A stretch of 64,000 nt of DNA from Bradyrhizobium sp. CCBAU 53338. Its GTDB lineage: Bacteria > Pseudomonadota > Alphaproteobacteria > Rhizobiales > Xanthobacteraceae. The position numbers and the translations under genes were made by a program. The notes below the pieces were generated by a model, which did not search any database, was not told where the DNA came from, and saw only the letters and a list, made by a program, of their open reading frames with translations. The stretch is from NCBI RefSeq assembly GCF_015291665.1, contig NZ_CP030048.1:992001-1056000 (forward strand), given 5' to 3'. Shown here in pieces: positions 20,521-29,002 of the stretch; within the stretch, counting starts at the first letter, position 1; each line of letters starts with the position of its first letter.

Positions 20521-21630
20521 ATGAGCGCCTATATCGCCCGCCGCATTCTCCTGATGATTCCGACGTTGCTCGGAATCCTCTTCGTTTCGTTCGTCGTCGT
20601 GCAGTTCGCGCCGGGCGGTCCGGTCGAGCGCGTGATCGCGCAGCTGTCCGGCGCCGATACCGGCGGCAATTCCCGCATCTCGGGCGGGGGCGATTTTGCG
20701 CAACGTGCGCCCGGGCAGCTGGGCGCCGGGGGCGATGCCATCAACTCGAAATATCGCGGCGCCCAGGGGCTCGACCCCGATTTCATCAAGAAGCTCGAGG
20801 TGCAGTTCGGCTTCGACAAGCCGGCGCCGGAGCGCTTCGCGCTGATGGTGTGGAATTTCGCGCGCTTCGATTTCGGCAAGAGCTATTTTCGCGACGTCAG
20901 CGTGATCCAGCTGATCAAGGAAAAGCTGCCGGTCTCGATCTCGCTCGGCATCTGGCTGACACTGATCACCTATCTGATCTCGATCCCGCTCGGCATCCGC
21001 AAGGCGGTCAAGGACGGCACGCGCTTCGACACCTGGACCTCGGCGGTGATCATCGTCGGCTTCGCGATCCCGGGCTTCCTGTTCGCGATCCTGCTGATCA
21101 TCCTGTTCGCCGGGGGCTCCTTCTTCAACCTGTTCCCGTTGCGCGGCCTGACCTCGGACGGCTGGTCGCAGTTTCCCTGGTACTGGAAGATCATCGACTA
21201 TTTCTGGCATCTGACCTTGCCGCTGGTCTCGATGGGGCTGAGCGCTTTCGCTACCATGACGCTGCTGACCAAGAACTCGTTCCTGGACGAGATCCGCAAG
21301 CAATATGTCATGACCGCGCGCGCCAAGGGCTGCAGCGAGGGGCAGGTGCTCTACGGCCACATCTTCCGCAACGCGATGCTGATCGTGATCGCGGGATTCC
21401 CGGGCGCCTTCATCCACGCCTTCTTCTCCGGCTCGCTCCTGATCGAAACCATCTTCTCGCTGGACGGGCTCGGGCTTCTCAGTTTCGAGAGCGTGCTCAA
21501 TCGCGACTATCCCGTGGTGTTCGGCACGCTCTACATCTTTTCGCTCGTCGGTCTCGTGGTCAATCTGATCTCCGATCTGACCTATATGTGGATCGATCCG
21601 CGGATCGACTTCGAAGCGCGGGAGGTCTGA
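20521..21630 (+). CDS. yejB: Peptide/microcin C ABC transporter permease YejB
   Basis: 369 residues, six membrane helices. MSAYIARRILLMIPTLLGIL is the typical DppB/OppB-type start, followed by a long periplasmic loop (about 35-130, including the glycine-rich GGNSRISGGGDFAQR), and the EAA loop near 265 (EIRKQYVMTARAKGCSEGQV). It forms half of the membrane channel with YejE. It overlaps yejE by one base (TGATG), so the two are translationally coupled. Confidence 0.95.
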   Translation: MSAYIARRILLMIPTLLGILFVSFVVVQFAPGGPVERVIAQLSGADTGGNSRISGGGDFAQRAPGQLGAGGDAINSKYRGAQGLDPDFIKKLEVQFGFDKPAPERFALMVWNFARFDFGKSYFRDVSVIQLIKEKLPVSISLGIWLTLITYLISIPLGIRKAVKDGTRFDTWTSAVIIVGFAIPGFLFAILLIILFAGGSFFNLFPLRGLTSDGWSQFPWYWKIIDYFWHLTLPLVSMGLSAFATMTLLTKNSFLDEIRKQYVMTARAKGCSEGQVLYGHIFRNAMLIVIAGFPGAFIHAFFSGSLLIETIFSLDGLGLLSFESVLNRDYPVVFGTLYIFSLVGLVVNLISDLTYMWIDPRIDFEAREV

Positions 21631-22808
21631 TGACGCTGACCGCCCCAACTCCGATCGAGACCACGACAACGTCGCCGCTCGGCGACGCCGTGCCGGCCAC
21701 GCGCAAGCCGTTCGCGCCCTCGCCGCTCAACAGGCGCCGCTGGGAAAACTTCAGGGCGAACCGGCGCGGCTACTGGTCGTTCTGGATCTTCATGGTCCTG
21801 TTCGTGGTGTCGCTGTTCGCCGAGCTGATCGCGAACGATCGGCCGTTCCTGATCAAATATGACGGCCACCTCTACTGGCCGGCCTTCGTCACCTATTCCG
21901 AGACGACCTTCGGCGGCGACTTCGAGACCGCGGCCGACTATCGCGATCCCTATCTGCAGAAGCTGATCAAGGACAAGGGCGGCAGCATCGTCTGGCCGCT
22001 GATCCGCTACTCCTACGACACCCACAATCTCGACCTGCCGACGCCGGCGCCGTCGCCGCCGACCTGGATGCTGACGGAAGCGCAGTGCAAGCCGGTCGTC
22101 GAGAAGAAGGGCCTGAAGAGCTGCCGGGATCTCGAATACAACTGGCTCGGCACCGACGACCAGGGCCGCGACGTCGTGGCGCGGCTGATCTACGGCTTCC
22201 GCATCTCGGTGCTGTTCGGCCTTTGCCTGACCATCGTCTCCTCGATCGTCGGCGTCGCCGCCGGCGGCATCCAGGGCTACTTCGGCGGCTGGATCGACCT
22301 GACCTTCCAGCGCTTCATCGAGATATGGACCGCGATCCCCTCGCTCTATCTGCTGCTGATCCTGTCGTCGGTGCTGGTGCCCGGCTTCTTCGTGCTGCTC
22401 GGGATCTTGCTGCTGTTCTCATGGGTGTCGCTGGTCGGTCTGGTGCGCGCGGAGTTCCTGCGCGGACGCAATTTCGAGTACATCCAGGCGGCGCGAGCGC
22501 TCGGCGTGTCGAACGCGGTCATCATGTTCCGGCACCTGCTGCCGAACGCGATGGTCGCGACCATGACGTTCCTGCCGTTCATCGTGTCGTCCTCCGTGAT
22601 GACGCTGACGGCGCTGGACTTCCTCGGCTTCGGCCTGCCACCGGGATCGCCGTCGCTCGGCGAGCTGCTGTCTCAGGGCAAATCCAACGTGCAGGCGCCG
22701 TGGCTAGGCTTTACCGGCTTCTTCTCGGTCGCGATCATGCTGTCGCTGCTGATCTTCATCGGCGAGGCCGTGCGCGACGCCTTCGACCCGCGCAAGACGT
22801 TCAAGTGA
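21630..22808 (+). CDS. yejE: Peptide/microcin C ABC transporter permease YejE
   Basis: 392 residues. N-terminal cytoplasmic tail with NRRRWENFRANRRGYWSFW leading into helix 1, then a large periplasmic loop (about 75-160, with the cysteines of EAQCKPVVEKKGLKSCRDLE), and five further helices. The EAA motif is FEYIQAARALGVSNAVIMFR; the helix pair FLGFGLPPGSPSLGELLSQG is typical of OppC/YejE. Second half of the channel. Start ATG 21630 overlaps the yejB stop. Seven bases separate its stop from the yejF ATG. Confidence 0.95.
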   Translation: MTLTAPTPIETTTTSPLGDAVPATRKPFAPSPLNRRRWENFRANRRGYWSFWIFMVLFVVSLFAELIANDRPFLIKYDGHLYWPAFVTYSETTFGGDFETAADYRDPYLQKLIKDKGGSIVWPLIRYSYDTHNLDLPTPAPSPPTWMLTEAQCKPVVEKKGLKSCRDLEYNWLGTDDQGRDVVARLIYGFRISVLFGLCLTIVSSIVGVAAGGIQGYFGGWIDLTFQRFIEIWTAIPSLYLLLILSSVLVPGFFVLLGILLLFSWVSLVGLVRAEFLRGRNFEYIQAARALGVSNAVIMFRHLLPNAMVATMTFLPFIVSSSVMTLTALDFLGFGLPPGSPSLGELLSQGKSNVQAPWLGFTGFFSVAIMLSLLIFIGEAVRDAFDPRKTFK

Positions 22809-22815
22809 GGGCGTG

Positions 22816-24453
22816 ATGGACGCGATCAATCAGCCATTGCTGGCCGTGCGCAGCCTCTCGGTGGCCTTCCACCAGGGCGGCAACACGACGTTGGCGGTCG
22901 ACAAGGTCTCGTTCCAGATCAGGCGCGGTGAATGTGTGGCGCTGGTCGGCGAATCCGGCTCGGGCAAGTCGGTCAGCGCGCTCTCGATCCTGAAGCTGCT
23001 GCCTTATCCGAGCGCGTCGCATCCCTCGGGCAGCATCCGCTTCAAGGGTCAGGAATTGATCGACCGGTCCGAGCGCGAAATGCGGGAGATCCGCGGCAGC
23101 GACATCTCCATCATCTTCCAGGAGCCGATGACCTCGCTCAATCCGCTGCACACGATCGAGGCGCAGATCGGCGAGATCATCCAGCTGCACAATCCGACCA
23201 GCAATGCGAAGGCGCGCGAGCGGACGCTGGAATTGCTGACGCAGGTCGGCATTCCCGAGCCGGAGACGCGGCTGAAGAGCTATCCGCACCAGCTCTCCGG
23301 CGGCCAGCGTCAGCGGGTGATGATCGCGATGGCGCTCGCCAACGAGCCGGATCTGCTGATCGCGGACGAGCCGACCACGGCACTCGACGTCACCGTACAG
23401 GCGCAGATTCTGGCGCTGCTCGCCGAGATCCGCGCCCGGCTCGGCATGAGCCTGCTCTTCATCACCCACGATCTCGGCATCGTGCGCCGCATCGCCGACA
23501 CCGTTTGTGTCATGAAGGGTGGCGAGATCGTCGAGCAGGGGCCGGTCGAGCAGGTCTTCAACACCCCGAAACATCCCTATACGCGCGATCTGCTCGCGGC
23601 CGAGCCGAAGCCGGATCCGGCGCCGCCGCAGCCGAACGCGCCGGTAGTGATGGCGGCCGATGACCTGAAGGTGTGGTTTCCGATCAAGCGCGGCCTGATG
23701 CGCAAGACGGTCGGTCACATCAAGGCGGTCGACGGCGTCAGCGTTGCCGTGCGCAAGGGCGAGACGCTCGGTGTGGTCGGCGAATCCGGCTCGGGCAAGA
23801 CCACGCTCGGGCTGGCGCTGCTGCGACTGATCTCGTCGAACGGCCGCATCGTGTTTCTCGGCAAGGACATCCAGGGCCTGCGCTTCAAGGAAATGCGCCC
23901 CTTCCGACGCGACATGCAGATCGTGTTCCAGGATCCGTTCGGCTCGCTCAGCCCGCGCATGTCGGTGGCCGACATCATCGCCGAGGGCCTCTCGGTGCAT
24001 CAGCCGAAGCTGTCGCGCGATGAGCGCGAGGCGCGTGTCGTCAAGGCGCTCGAGGATGTCGGGCTGAAGCCGGATACCCGCTACCGCTATCCGCACGAAT
24101 TCTCGGGCGGCCAGCGCCAGCGCATATCGATCGCGCGCGCCGTCGTGCTGGAGCCCGATTTCGTCGTGCTGGACGAGCCGACCAGCGCGCTCGACATGCT
24201 GTTCCAGGCGCAGATGGTGGAGCTGTTGCGCGAGCTCCAGCGCAAGCGTGATCTCACCTACATGTTCATCTCGCACGATCTGCGCGTCGTCGCCTCGCTC
24301 GCCAGCCATCTCATCGTGATGCGCGGCGGCAAGGTCGTCGAGGAAGGCCAGGCCGCCGAGCTCTTCAAGAACCCGAAGACGGATTACACCCGCGCGCTGT
24401 TCGCTGCGGCGTTCCGGCTGGAGACGGCGGGCAACGGCGCGGTGGCGACGTAG
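22816..24453 (+). CDS. yejF: Peptide/microcin C ABC transporter ATP-binding protein YejF (two nucleotide-binding domains)
   Basis: 545 residues with two complete ABC domains. Domain 1: Walker A GESGSGKS near 43, signature LSGGQRQRV near 160, Walker B LLIADEPT. Domain 2: Walker A GESGSGKT near 325, signature FSGGQRQRI near 435, Walker B FVVLDEPT. The oligopeptide C-terminal extension follows each. Both sites look catalytic. It powers YejBE. ATG 22816 is preferred over the GTG one codon earlier. Last gene of the five-gene operon starting at 16722. Confidence 0.96.
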   Translation: MDAINQPLLAVRSLSVAFHQGGNTTLAVDKVSFQIRRGECVALVGESGSGKSVSALSILKLLPYPSASHPSGSIRFKGQELIDRSEREMREIRGSDISIIFQEPMTSLNPLHTIEAQIGEIIQLHNPTSNAKARERTLELLTQVGIPEPETRLKSYPHQLSGGQRQRVMIAMALANEPDLLIADEPTTALDVTVQAQILALLAEIRARLGMSLLFITHDLGIVRRIADTVCVMKGGEIVEQGPVEQVFNTPKHPYTRDLLAAEPKPDPAPPQPNAPVVMAADDLKVWFPIKRGLMRKTVGHIKAVDGVSVAVRKGETLGVVGESGSGKTTLGLALLRLISSNGRIVFLGKDIQGLRFKEMRPFRRDMQIVFQDPFGSLSPRMSVADIIAEGLSVHQPKLSRDEREARVVKALEDVGLKPDTRYRYPHEFSGGQRQRISIARAVVLEPDFVVLDEPTSALDMLFQAQMVELLRELQRKRDLTYMFISHDLRVVASLASHLIVMRGGKVVEEGQAAELFKNPKTDYTRALFAAAFRLETAGNGAVAT

Positions 24454-24525
24454 CTTTTCCGGTCATTCGGGGTCGGCGACTTGTCGGCCGAAGCGCGAAG
24501 ACTTTCGGCCGTCCCGAAACGATCT

Positions 24526-25488
24526 CTACCCGATCACCCTGTCCGCCAACAAGAGCACTCGTTCCGGGACGGCCAAATGCAGCGCTTTGGCCGTTTGGAG
24601 ATTGATCACGAGCTCGAATTTCGTCGGCTGTTCAACCGGCAAGTCCGCTGGATTTGCGCCTTTCAGGATCCGATCCACGTAGTCAGCCGCCAGCACGAAT
24701 AAAGCCTTGATCTCCGGCCCATAGGCCATCAACCCTCCGCGGTCAGGGTAGCTGGTGATCTGATAGACCGTGGGCATCCCGTATTTGAGCGCGATCGACG
24801 GCAATGCCGGGCGGATCGGGTCTGCAAGCACGTAGACGACTTCGCAATCCGCCGCTTGCATGCTGGCGAATGTCTTGTCGAGATCCTCCGGGTTGGGCGC
24901 AACGAATCGTTGGGCCGAAACGCCGATGGAATCCGCCGCCCTGGCCGCCGTTTCAAACGCCGCCACGTGTGTCGGATTGTTTGAAGCGAGCACACCGATT
25001 TTTCGCACTTTGGGGAAGAGAAGGCGAATGACGTCCAGCATCTTCGCCGTGAGATCAGCGAACATGTTCGCTATGCCCGTGATATTGCCGCCCGGCTTGG
25101 CGAAGCTCTTGACGAAGCCGGAGCCGACGGGATCGGTGGACGGCGACATGATGATCGGAATCGTCGAGGTCGCTCGCTGCGCCGCCGCAATCGCAGGCGT
25201 CGCTTCAGCAATGATGACGTCTGGCTCGAGCGCAACGACTTCCGCCACCAGATTCGGCAGCAGTGAGTAGCTGCCATTCGCTTCGCGGAATTCTATGATC
25301 AGGTCCTTTCCCTCCTGATATCCCTTGGCTTTGAAAGCTTCTCTGAACCACCCGAGAACCCGATCGCCTTTCCCCGAGGTGACCAGTCCGACGCGCCATG
25401 GCCGCGATGGATCGGCATTTGTCGCGGCGGCAATAGCAGCCGAAAAGGACATCGTAAGAAAGGTGCGACGCGTTGAAGATCGAGGCAC
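24526..25488 (-). CDS. ABC_sub_bind family (TrpX-like) substrate-binding protein
   Basis: 320 residues. Type I periplasmic-binding fold: FREAFKAKGYQEGKDLIIEF, then AQRATSTIPIIMSPSTDPVG and KPGGNITGIANMFADLTAKM are hallmark segments of this group, which expanded greatly in Bradyrhizobium. Ligand unknown. GTG 25488 is chosen: GGAGGGA stands 4 bases before it, and the resulting leader STRRTFLTMSFSAAIAAA looks like a Tat signal. A longer ATG start (25524) adds an unlikely WKCRWQEG segment. No permease or ATPase neighbours, so an orphan binding protein. Confidence 0.88.
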   Translation of the reverse strand: MPRSSTRRTFLTMSFSAAIAAATNADPSRPWRVGLVTSGKGDRVLGWFREAFKAKGYQEGKDLIIEFREANGSYSLLPNLVAEVVALEPDVIIAEATPAIAAAQRATSTIPIIMSPSTDPVGSGFVKSFAKPGGNITGIANMFADLTAKMLDVIRLLFPKVRKIGVLASNNPTHVAAFETAARAADSIGVSAQRFVAPNPEDLDKTFASMQAADCEVVYVLADPIRPALPSIALKYGMPTVYQITSYPDRGGLMAYGPEIKALFVLAADYVDRILKGANPADLPVEQPTKFELVINLQTAKALHLAVPERVLLLADRVIG

Positions 25489-25737
25489 GGCTCCCTCCTG
25501 CCAGCGACACTTCCATATCAGCATGGCTCACTGCCGCTCGGGACGATGAGGCTTTCTGCTGCGGTGCATGAGCCCAGGTTGTGGTTCTCTTGCGACGTGG
25601 CGGACCAATCTGAAGATGACCGTCCGGAGGACCGGAAGCGAGGGGCACGCTTTCATACTTTAGTTGTCGCTTGCGGTTCCACGAGACGCCGCTGCTCTTC
25701 CACGAACCGATGTTATCGGAGGAGAGCCTGGAACTGC

Positions 25738-26172
25738 TCAAGGGGCCGCGACCGTAACCGTCTCTTCCAGTATTCTGGGCTGACCATCCTGCTGCACGAC
25801 GATTGCGCTGTAGTATCCGTGGAAAGGCTGGTCGCCGAGCTTCGCCTGCCACGTCCCGGCGTTGAAGAGGAAAGCACCTTCCGAACGCGAAACGAGAATC
25901 TTGGCTGAATGGTCATGCAGACCAAGCTTCAACGCTTCCTGGAAACTACCTCGAATGGCGTCGCGTCCCTCGAAAATTCCAGAGGGTGTTACCCGCACGG
26001 CATTGTCGGTGAAAGCGGCTGCCATGGCATCGACATCGCCGTGGTTGTAGGCTTCAGAGAAGCGCTTCTGCATCTCGGCGGTGGGGGGAGCCCCGGACTT
26101 GTCTTGGGCCGAGACGGTCGCGGGAGCCGCTATCAGTAGGCAAGCGATAGGAAGGATGATCCTGATTACCAT
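25738..26172 (-). CDS. Secreted NTF2-like (SnoaL/SgcJ-type) protein
   Basis: 144 residues. Signal peptide MVIRIILPIACLLIAAPATV cleaved after VSA-Q. The mature part has the NTF2-like cone pattern: helix EMQKRFSEAYNHGDVDAMAA, then FTDNAVRVTPSGIFEGRDAI and late strands with AGTWQAKLGDQPF. GAGGAGCG before ATG 26172 is a strong ribosome binding site and settles the start among several upstream in-frame codons. Periplasmic; could be an enzyme or a ligand-binding protein, no catalytic residues can be assigned. A second NTF2-like secreted protein lies at 28532-28975. Intergenic DNA between this gene and the binding protein gene (25489-25737) shows nothing clear. Confidence 0.75.
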   Translation of the reverse strand: MVIRIILPIACLLIAAPATVSAQDKSGAPPTAEMQKRFSEAYNHGDVDAMAAAFTDNAVRVTPSGIFEGRDAIRGSFQEALKLGLHDHSAKILVSRSEGAFLFNAGTWQAKLGDQPFHGYYSAIVVQQDGQPRILEETVTVAAP

Positions 26173-26318
26173 AACGCTCCTCCTGAGCAGTTGCTCTTGC
26201 CGGGTGGAGAGCAAACTATCGGCAAGTTTCGATCGGCCGCAAGATCGACCGAGGTAAGCTCGCTCGGGCTGAGAGCGGCGGTGCCGGGCTCGCGGCCTGC
26301 GGTCCGGGACCAAATTCC

Positions 26319-26332
26319 TTGATCCAGATCAA
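26319..26332 (+). promoter_or_regulatory. FixK/FNR-type anaerobic box
   Basis: TTGATCCAGATCAA is a perfect dyad matching the rhizobial FixK/FNR consensus TTGAT-N4-ATCAA. A -10-like TACTAT lies at 26356-26361, which puts the box centre about 42 bases ahead of the predicted start of transcription (about 26368), the class II activator position. It faces the 112-residue gene at 26488. On the other strand no -10 fits. Confidence 0.75.
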
Positions 26333-26487
26333 ATTCAGCGTTTTCCGAGCCTCCCTACTATTGGCGATCATTGGGCAACGAGGGTTCAGCGGGACAATTT
26401 GAAGCCACGGTCCGCCGACCGGCCGGGCGACCATTTTTGCACTGTCATCTTCCAAACTGCCAACCGAGCGTGGATTCGGGGTGTCCG

Positions 26488-26826
26488 GTGCACCGATTTA
26501 TCGCGAAAGCCAACGTGGATCATTTTATTGGCCTTCTGAACGACAGCGATCTGACGGCTGATAAACGAACGAATATCACGAAGTTGCTGATCGCTGAGCT
26601 GGATAAGCTCACGCATGATCTGGAGCACCTGGAGTTTGCCGAGACAAGGGCAGCAGAATGCCGTGACCGGTTGCATCGCATCAGGGACCAACGCAGCGGT
26701 CACGCCTTCGGCACAACGGAGCGCGAACAGGCGGAGCGGCTGCTCGTGAGCTGTGAGAATTTGCAGACGGTGCTTGAGGATTTTTGTCATCGATTGCGCG
26801 AAAAGGTTCTCTCGCGGAGCATCTAG
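26488..26826 (+). CDS. Small conserved hypothetical protein, probably FixK-controlled
   Basis: 112 residues from GTG 26488 (VHRFIAKANVDHFIGLLND). Highly charged and mainly helical, with heptad-like stretches (KLLIAELDKLTHDLEHLEF, then LLVSCENLQTVLEDFCHR). It resembles a small protein family common in Bradyrhizobiaceae; no function is known to me. The open frame continues upstream to 26371, but that would begin right at the predicted transcription start and lacks the conserved pattern. The perfect FixK/FNR box at 26319 suggests expression in low oxygen or symbiosis. The 315 bases between 26172 and 26488 hold this promoter only. Confidence 0.65.
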   Translation: MHRFIAKANVDHFIGLLNDSDLTADKRTNITKLLIAELDKLTHDLEHLEFAETRAAECRDRLHRIRDQRSGHAFGTTEREQAERLLVSCENLQTVLEDFCHRLREKVLSRSI

Positions 26827-26942
26827 CAATCGTTTGGCCAAGCGCGTGCGCTCTGCCAAGGCGCGCACAGCGGATATTTGTCGCGTCGCAGCGGAGCGGC
26901 AAGATCCGGCCCAGTTAACCCGCCCATGTCCGGGGGCGCATC

Positions 26943-27494
26943 TCAGGTGGTTGACGATCGGCGAAGCTCTCGGGCTATGCTGGGCCGCAGTTCGGCTAGG
27001 TCAATGAAGACATCGGCCTGCCGGCGAAGCTCATCGGCAATCATCGGCGGTTGGCTGGCGATCGTGGACACCACAGTGACGTGGACCCCGCGTCGCTGCA
27101 CTGCCTCGACGAGCGGACGGAAAGTCCCATTACCGGAAAATAGCACCATTTGGTCGAGACGCTCGGCAAGCTCCATCGCATGCGCGGCAAGTTCGATGTC
27201 CATGCTGCCTTTGATTTTACGACGTTCGTTGGCGTCGATGAATTGCCTGGCCGGCTTTGTGACGACCGTGTAGCCATTATAGTCCAACCAGTCGATCAGC
27301 GGGCGCATTGACGAGAACTGATCCTGGTCATCGATGATGGTGGTGTAATAATACGCACGTAGGAGTGCCCCGCGGCTCCGAAATTCCTCTAGAAGTCGCT
27401 TGTAATCGACATCGAAGCCGAGCGCTTTTGCAGTCGCGAAGAGATTTTCGCCGTCGATAAACAGAGCCATGCTGTTTGCTGTTGTTGATGACAT
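26943..27494 (-). CDS. NYN-domain (LabA/DUF88-like) protein with altered catalytic motif
   Basis: 183 residues from ATG 27494. PIN-like NYN fold: MALFIDGENLF gives the first acidic site (D14) and KIKGSMDIELAAHAM the second (D99). The third site, normally SGDGDF in LabA-type proteins, reads SGNGTF (N122, T124), so two acidic residues expected for metal binding are replaced. It ends VVSTIASQPPMIADELRRQA, typical of the rhizobial group. NYN proteins are RNases or RNA-binding regulators; this copy may be inactive or bind only. No clear ribosome binding site; an upstream ATG at 27536 is possible. Confidence 0.8.
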   Translation of the reverse strand: MSSTTANSMALFIDGENLFATAKALGFDVDYKRLLEEFRSRGALLRAYYYTTIIDDQDQFSSMRPLIDWLDYNGYTVVTKPARQFIDANERRKIKGSMDIELAAHAMELAERLDQMVLFSGNGTFRPLVEAVQRRGVHVTVVSTIASQPPMIADELRRQADVFIDLAELRPSIARELRRSSTT

Positions 27495-28104
27495 GAGGCG
27501 ATGCTCTGACCCTGCGGATCGATTGCCGATGCGCATTGCGAAAATCTTAGTGTGAGGCGGGAGCCGCAATTCGCGGCCAATCTGAAAGTTCGGCACCATC
27601 CACGACGCATCAGGGCGCGCGCAGTTCGCCACCGCAAGCAATAGCAACACGCTAATGTGTTTTCCGCTTGCGAGTCCAGCCCGCACGGAATTGAGTGCGG
27701 CGGGCATTTGGTAATAAGAAAAGCTTAGGTTTTAGTCCTTCAAGTTTCAAACATCAAAGTACGTGACGTTACGTCGCACCAAGAGGCCTGCGGAGAAATC
27801 GCTGGCCGTTCGACGATCTGATCACGCGGCGCGCATGCGAGCTTCTGCCTATGGCGGCCCAAAGTGCCTGTCGCTGTCGCGCGGGATCAACAGAACCCCC
27901 AATGCGCATACAGCGTATAAGGGGCCCTACCCCGGCTGAATGCGTCAAACTCAGTTACCGATTATTCCCGATAACAAAGTCTGGTACTATAAAAACAATC
28001 CGGTGCCGGACTGCCGCCAGCTAAATCACGAGCACGTTTGCGCCTTGTCTTTGGTGGCTCCGAGGAAGTGGATCGTATTCTGATATTTTTTTCAGGAGGG
28101 ATAC
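27495..28104. other. 610-base intergenic stretch without a supported gene
   Basis: Less GC-rich than the flanks, with open frames that look like chance. Near 27979-28000 the words GGTACTATAAAAACAATCC look promoter-like, and a near-palindrome ACGTGACGTTACGT lies at about 27762. A strong AGGAGGG stands directly before the next gene. I see no RNA gene or mobile-element remnant. Confidence 0.4.
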
Positions 28105-28416
28105 ATGCCCGCAGTCGTCGTCCAGTATGTTTCAAAGCCAAGGCCCGGCAGCAGTCTCGAGACCATCATGCAGATATCCAAGGAAGCAGCAGCTCTTTGG
28201 AGAAAGCATGGAGCTGAAGTGAGCTACTGGTCCGTGGTGGGCGGTGAGATTGGAAATCTCGTTTTTGTCGTTCGGTTCGAGAGCTTCGAGACCTATGGGC
28301 GTTGCATGTCCGCAATCGCAGCCGATCCGGCAACCATGGAATGGCAAGCCAAACGACTGAAGGCAGGTCAAGCGGAATGGGTGCGCGCCAATACGGCGTT
28401 CGAAATCGAGATCTAG
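28105..28416 (+). CDS. Small hypothetical protein, possible dimeric alpha-beta barrel (NIPSNAP/ABM-like)
   Basis: 103 residues, soluble. MPAVVVQYVSKPRPGSSLET starts a strand-helix unit, then ISKEAAALWRKHGAEVSYW, VVGGEIGNLVFVVRFESFE and a helix with MEWQAKRLKAGQAEW. This beta-alpha-beta-beta-alpha order and the phrase HGAEV fit the dimeric ferredoxin-like barrel group. AGGAGGG 7 bases before ATG 28105 is near-ideal. No function can be assigned. Confidence 0.7.
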   Translation: MPAVVVQYVSKPRPGSSLETIMQISKEAAALWRKHGAEVSYWSVVGGEIGNLVFVVRFESFETYGRCMSAIAADPATMEWQAKRLKAGQAEWVRANTAFEIEI

Positions 28417-28531
28417 CGTAACCTGGTCAGCGGCTTGGCGCGCTCTTTTCGTGTGCGCTTTGGACTTTTTTCGAGATCGCAGACGTTTTGCGCGACAGGC
28501 TGTCCCTTCCATTCAAGTTCGAGGGGGAATG

Positions 28532-28975
28532 ATGCGCGATATCGCGTTTGGGGTGATGAGTGGGCTTGCCTTGTTGGTTGCAACGCCGGTTCTTGCTGGC
28601 CCAAAGGAAGACGCCTACGCGATCGTCGAGAAATGGTCGTCTGACTTCAACGCTCTCGATGCGGAGCAGACGGCTTCGAACTACGCACCGGATGCAATCG
28701 TCATCGGAACGTTCGGAAAACAACTGACGACAGGTGCCTCGGCGATCACCGGCTATTTCAAGGCTGTTGCTGCGAGCAAGGCGCAAGTGAAGCTTCAGGA
28801 CTGGTCGGCAATCGAACTGTCACCCGACGCGGTCGCGATTGCCGGCTTTTACGAGTTTTCGGTGCCCAAGGATGGGCAGACGACGACGATCCCCGCCCGA
28901 TACACCTTCGCGCTTTTCAAACGTGAGGGGGTTTGGAAAATCGGGCATCACCACTCGTCACCTCGGCCGCACTGA
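28532..28975 (+). CDS. Secreted NTF2-like (SgcJ/EcaC-type) protein
   Basis: 147 residues. Signal peptide MRDIAFGVMSGLALLVATPV with cleavage at VLA-G. Mature domain: EDAYAIVEKWSSDFNALDAE helix, YAPDAIVIGTFGKQL, GASAITGYFKAV and strands ending in YTFALFKREGVWKIGHHHSS, the normal NTF2-like/SgcJ pattern (W-K-I-x-x-H-H-S). ATG 28532 is chosen over the adjacent ATG 28529 because GAGGGGG ends 4 bases before it. Periplasmic; ligand or activity unknown. Distinct in sequence from the NTF2-like protein at 25738. Confidence 0.8.
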   Translation: MRDIAFGVMSGLALLVATPVLAGPKEDAYAIVEKWSSDFNALDAEQTASNYAPDAIVIGTFGKQLTTGASAITGYFKAVAASKAQVKLQDWSAIELSPDAVAIAGFYEFSVPKDGQTTTIPARYTFALFKREGVWKIGHHHSSPRPH

Positions 28976-29002
28976 CGTGCGATGCCTTGTCGGCGAGGCG
29001 AG

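Noticed and set aside
25546..25908. 120-codon plus-strand frame between the binding protein and NTF2-like genes
   Set aside because: It overlaps the NTF2-like gene in antisense, has no ribosome binding site and no family pattern.
24454..28975. Genomic island with integrase and attachment sites
   Set aside because: No integrase, transposase, tRNA or flanking direct repeats could be found; only composition and gene mix hint at gene gain.
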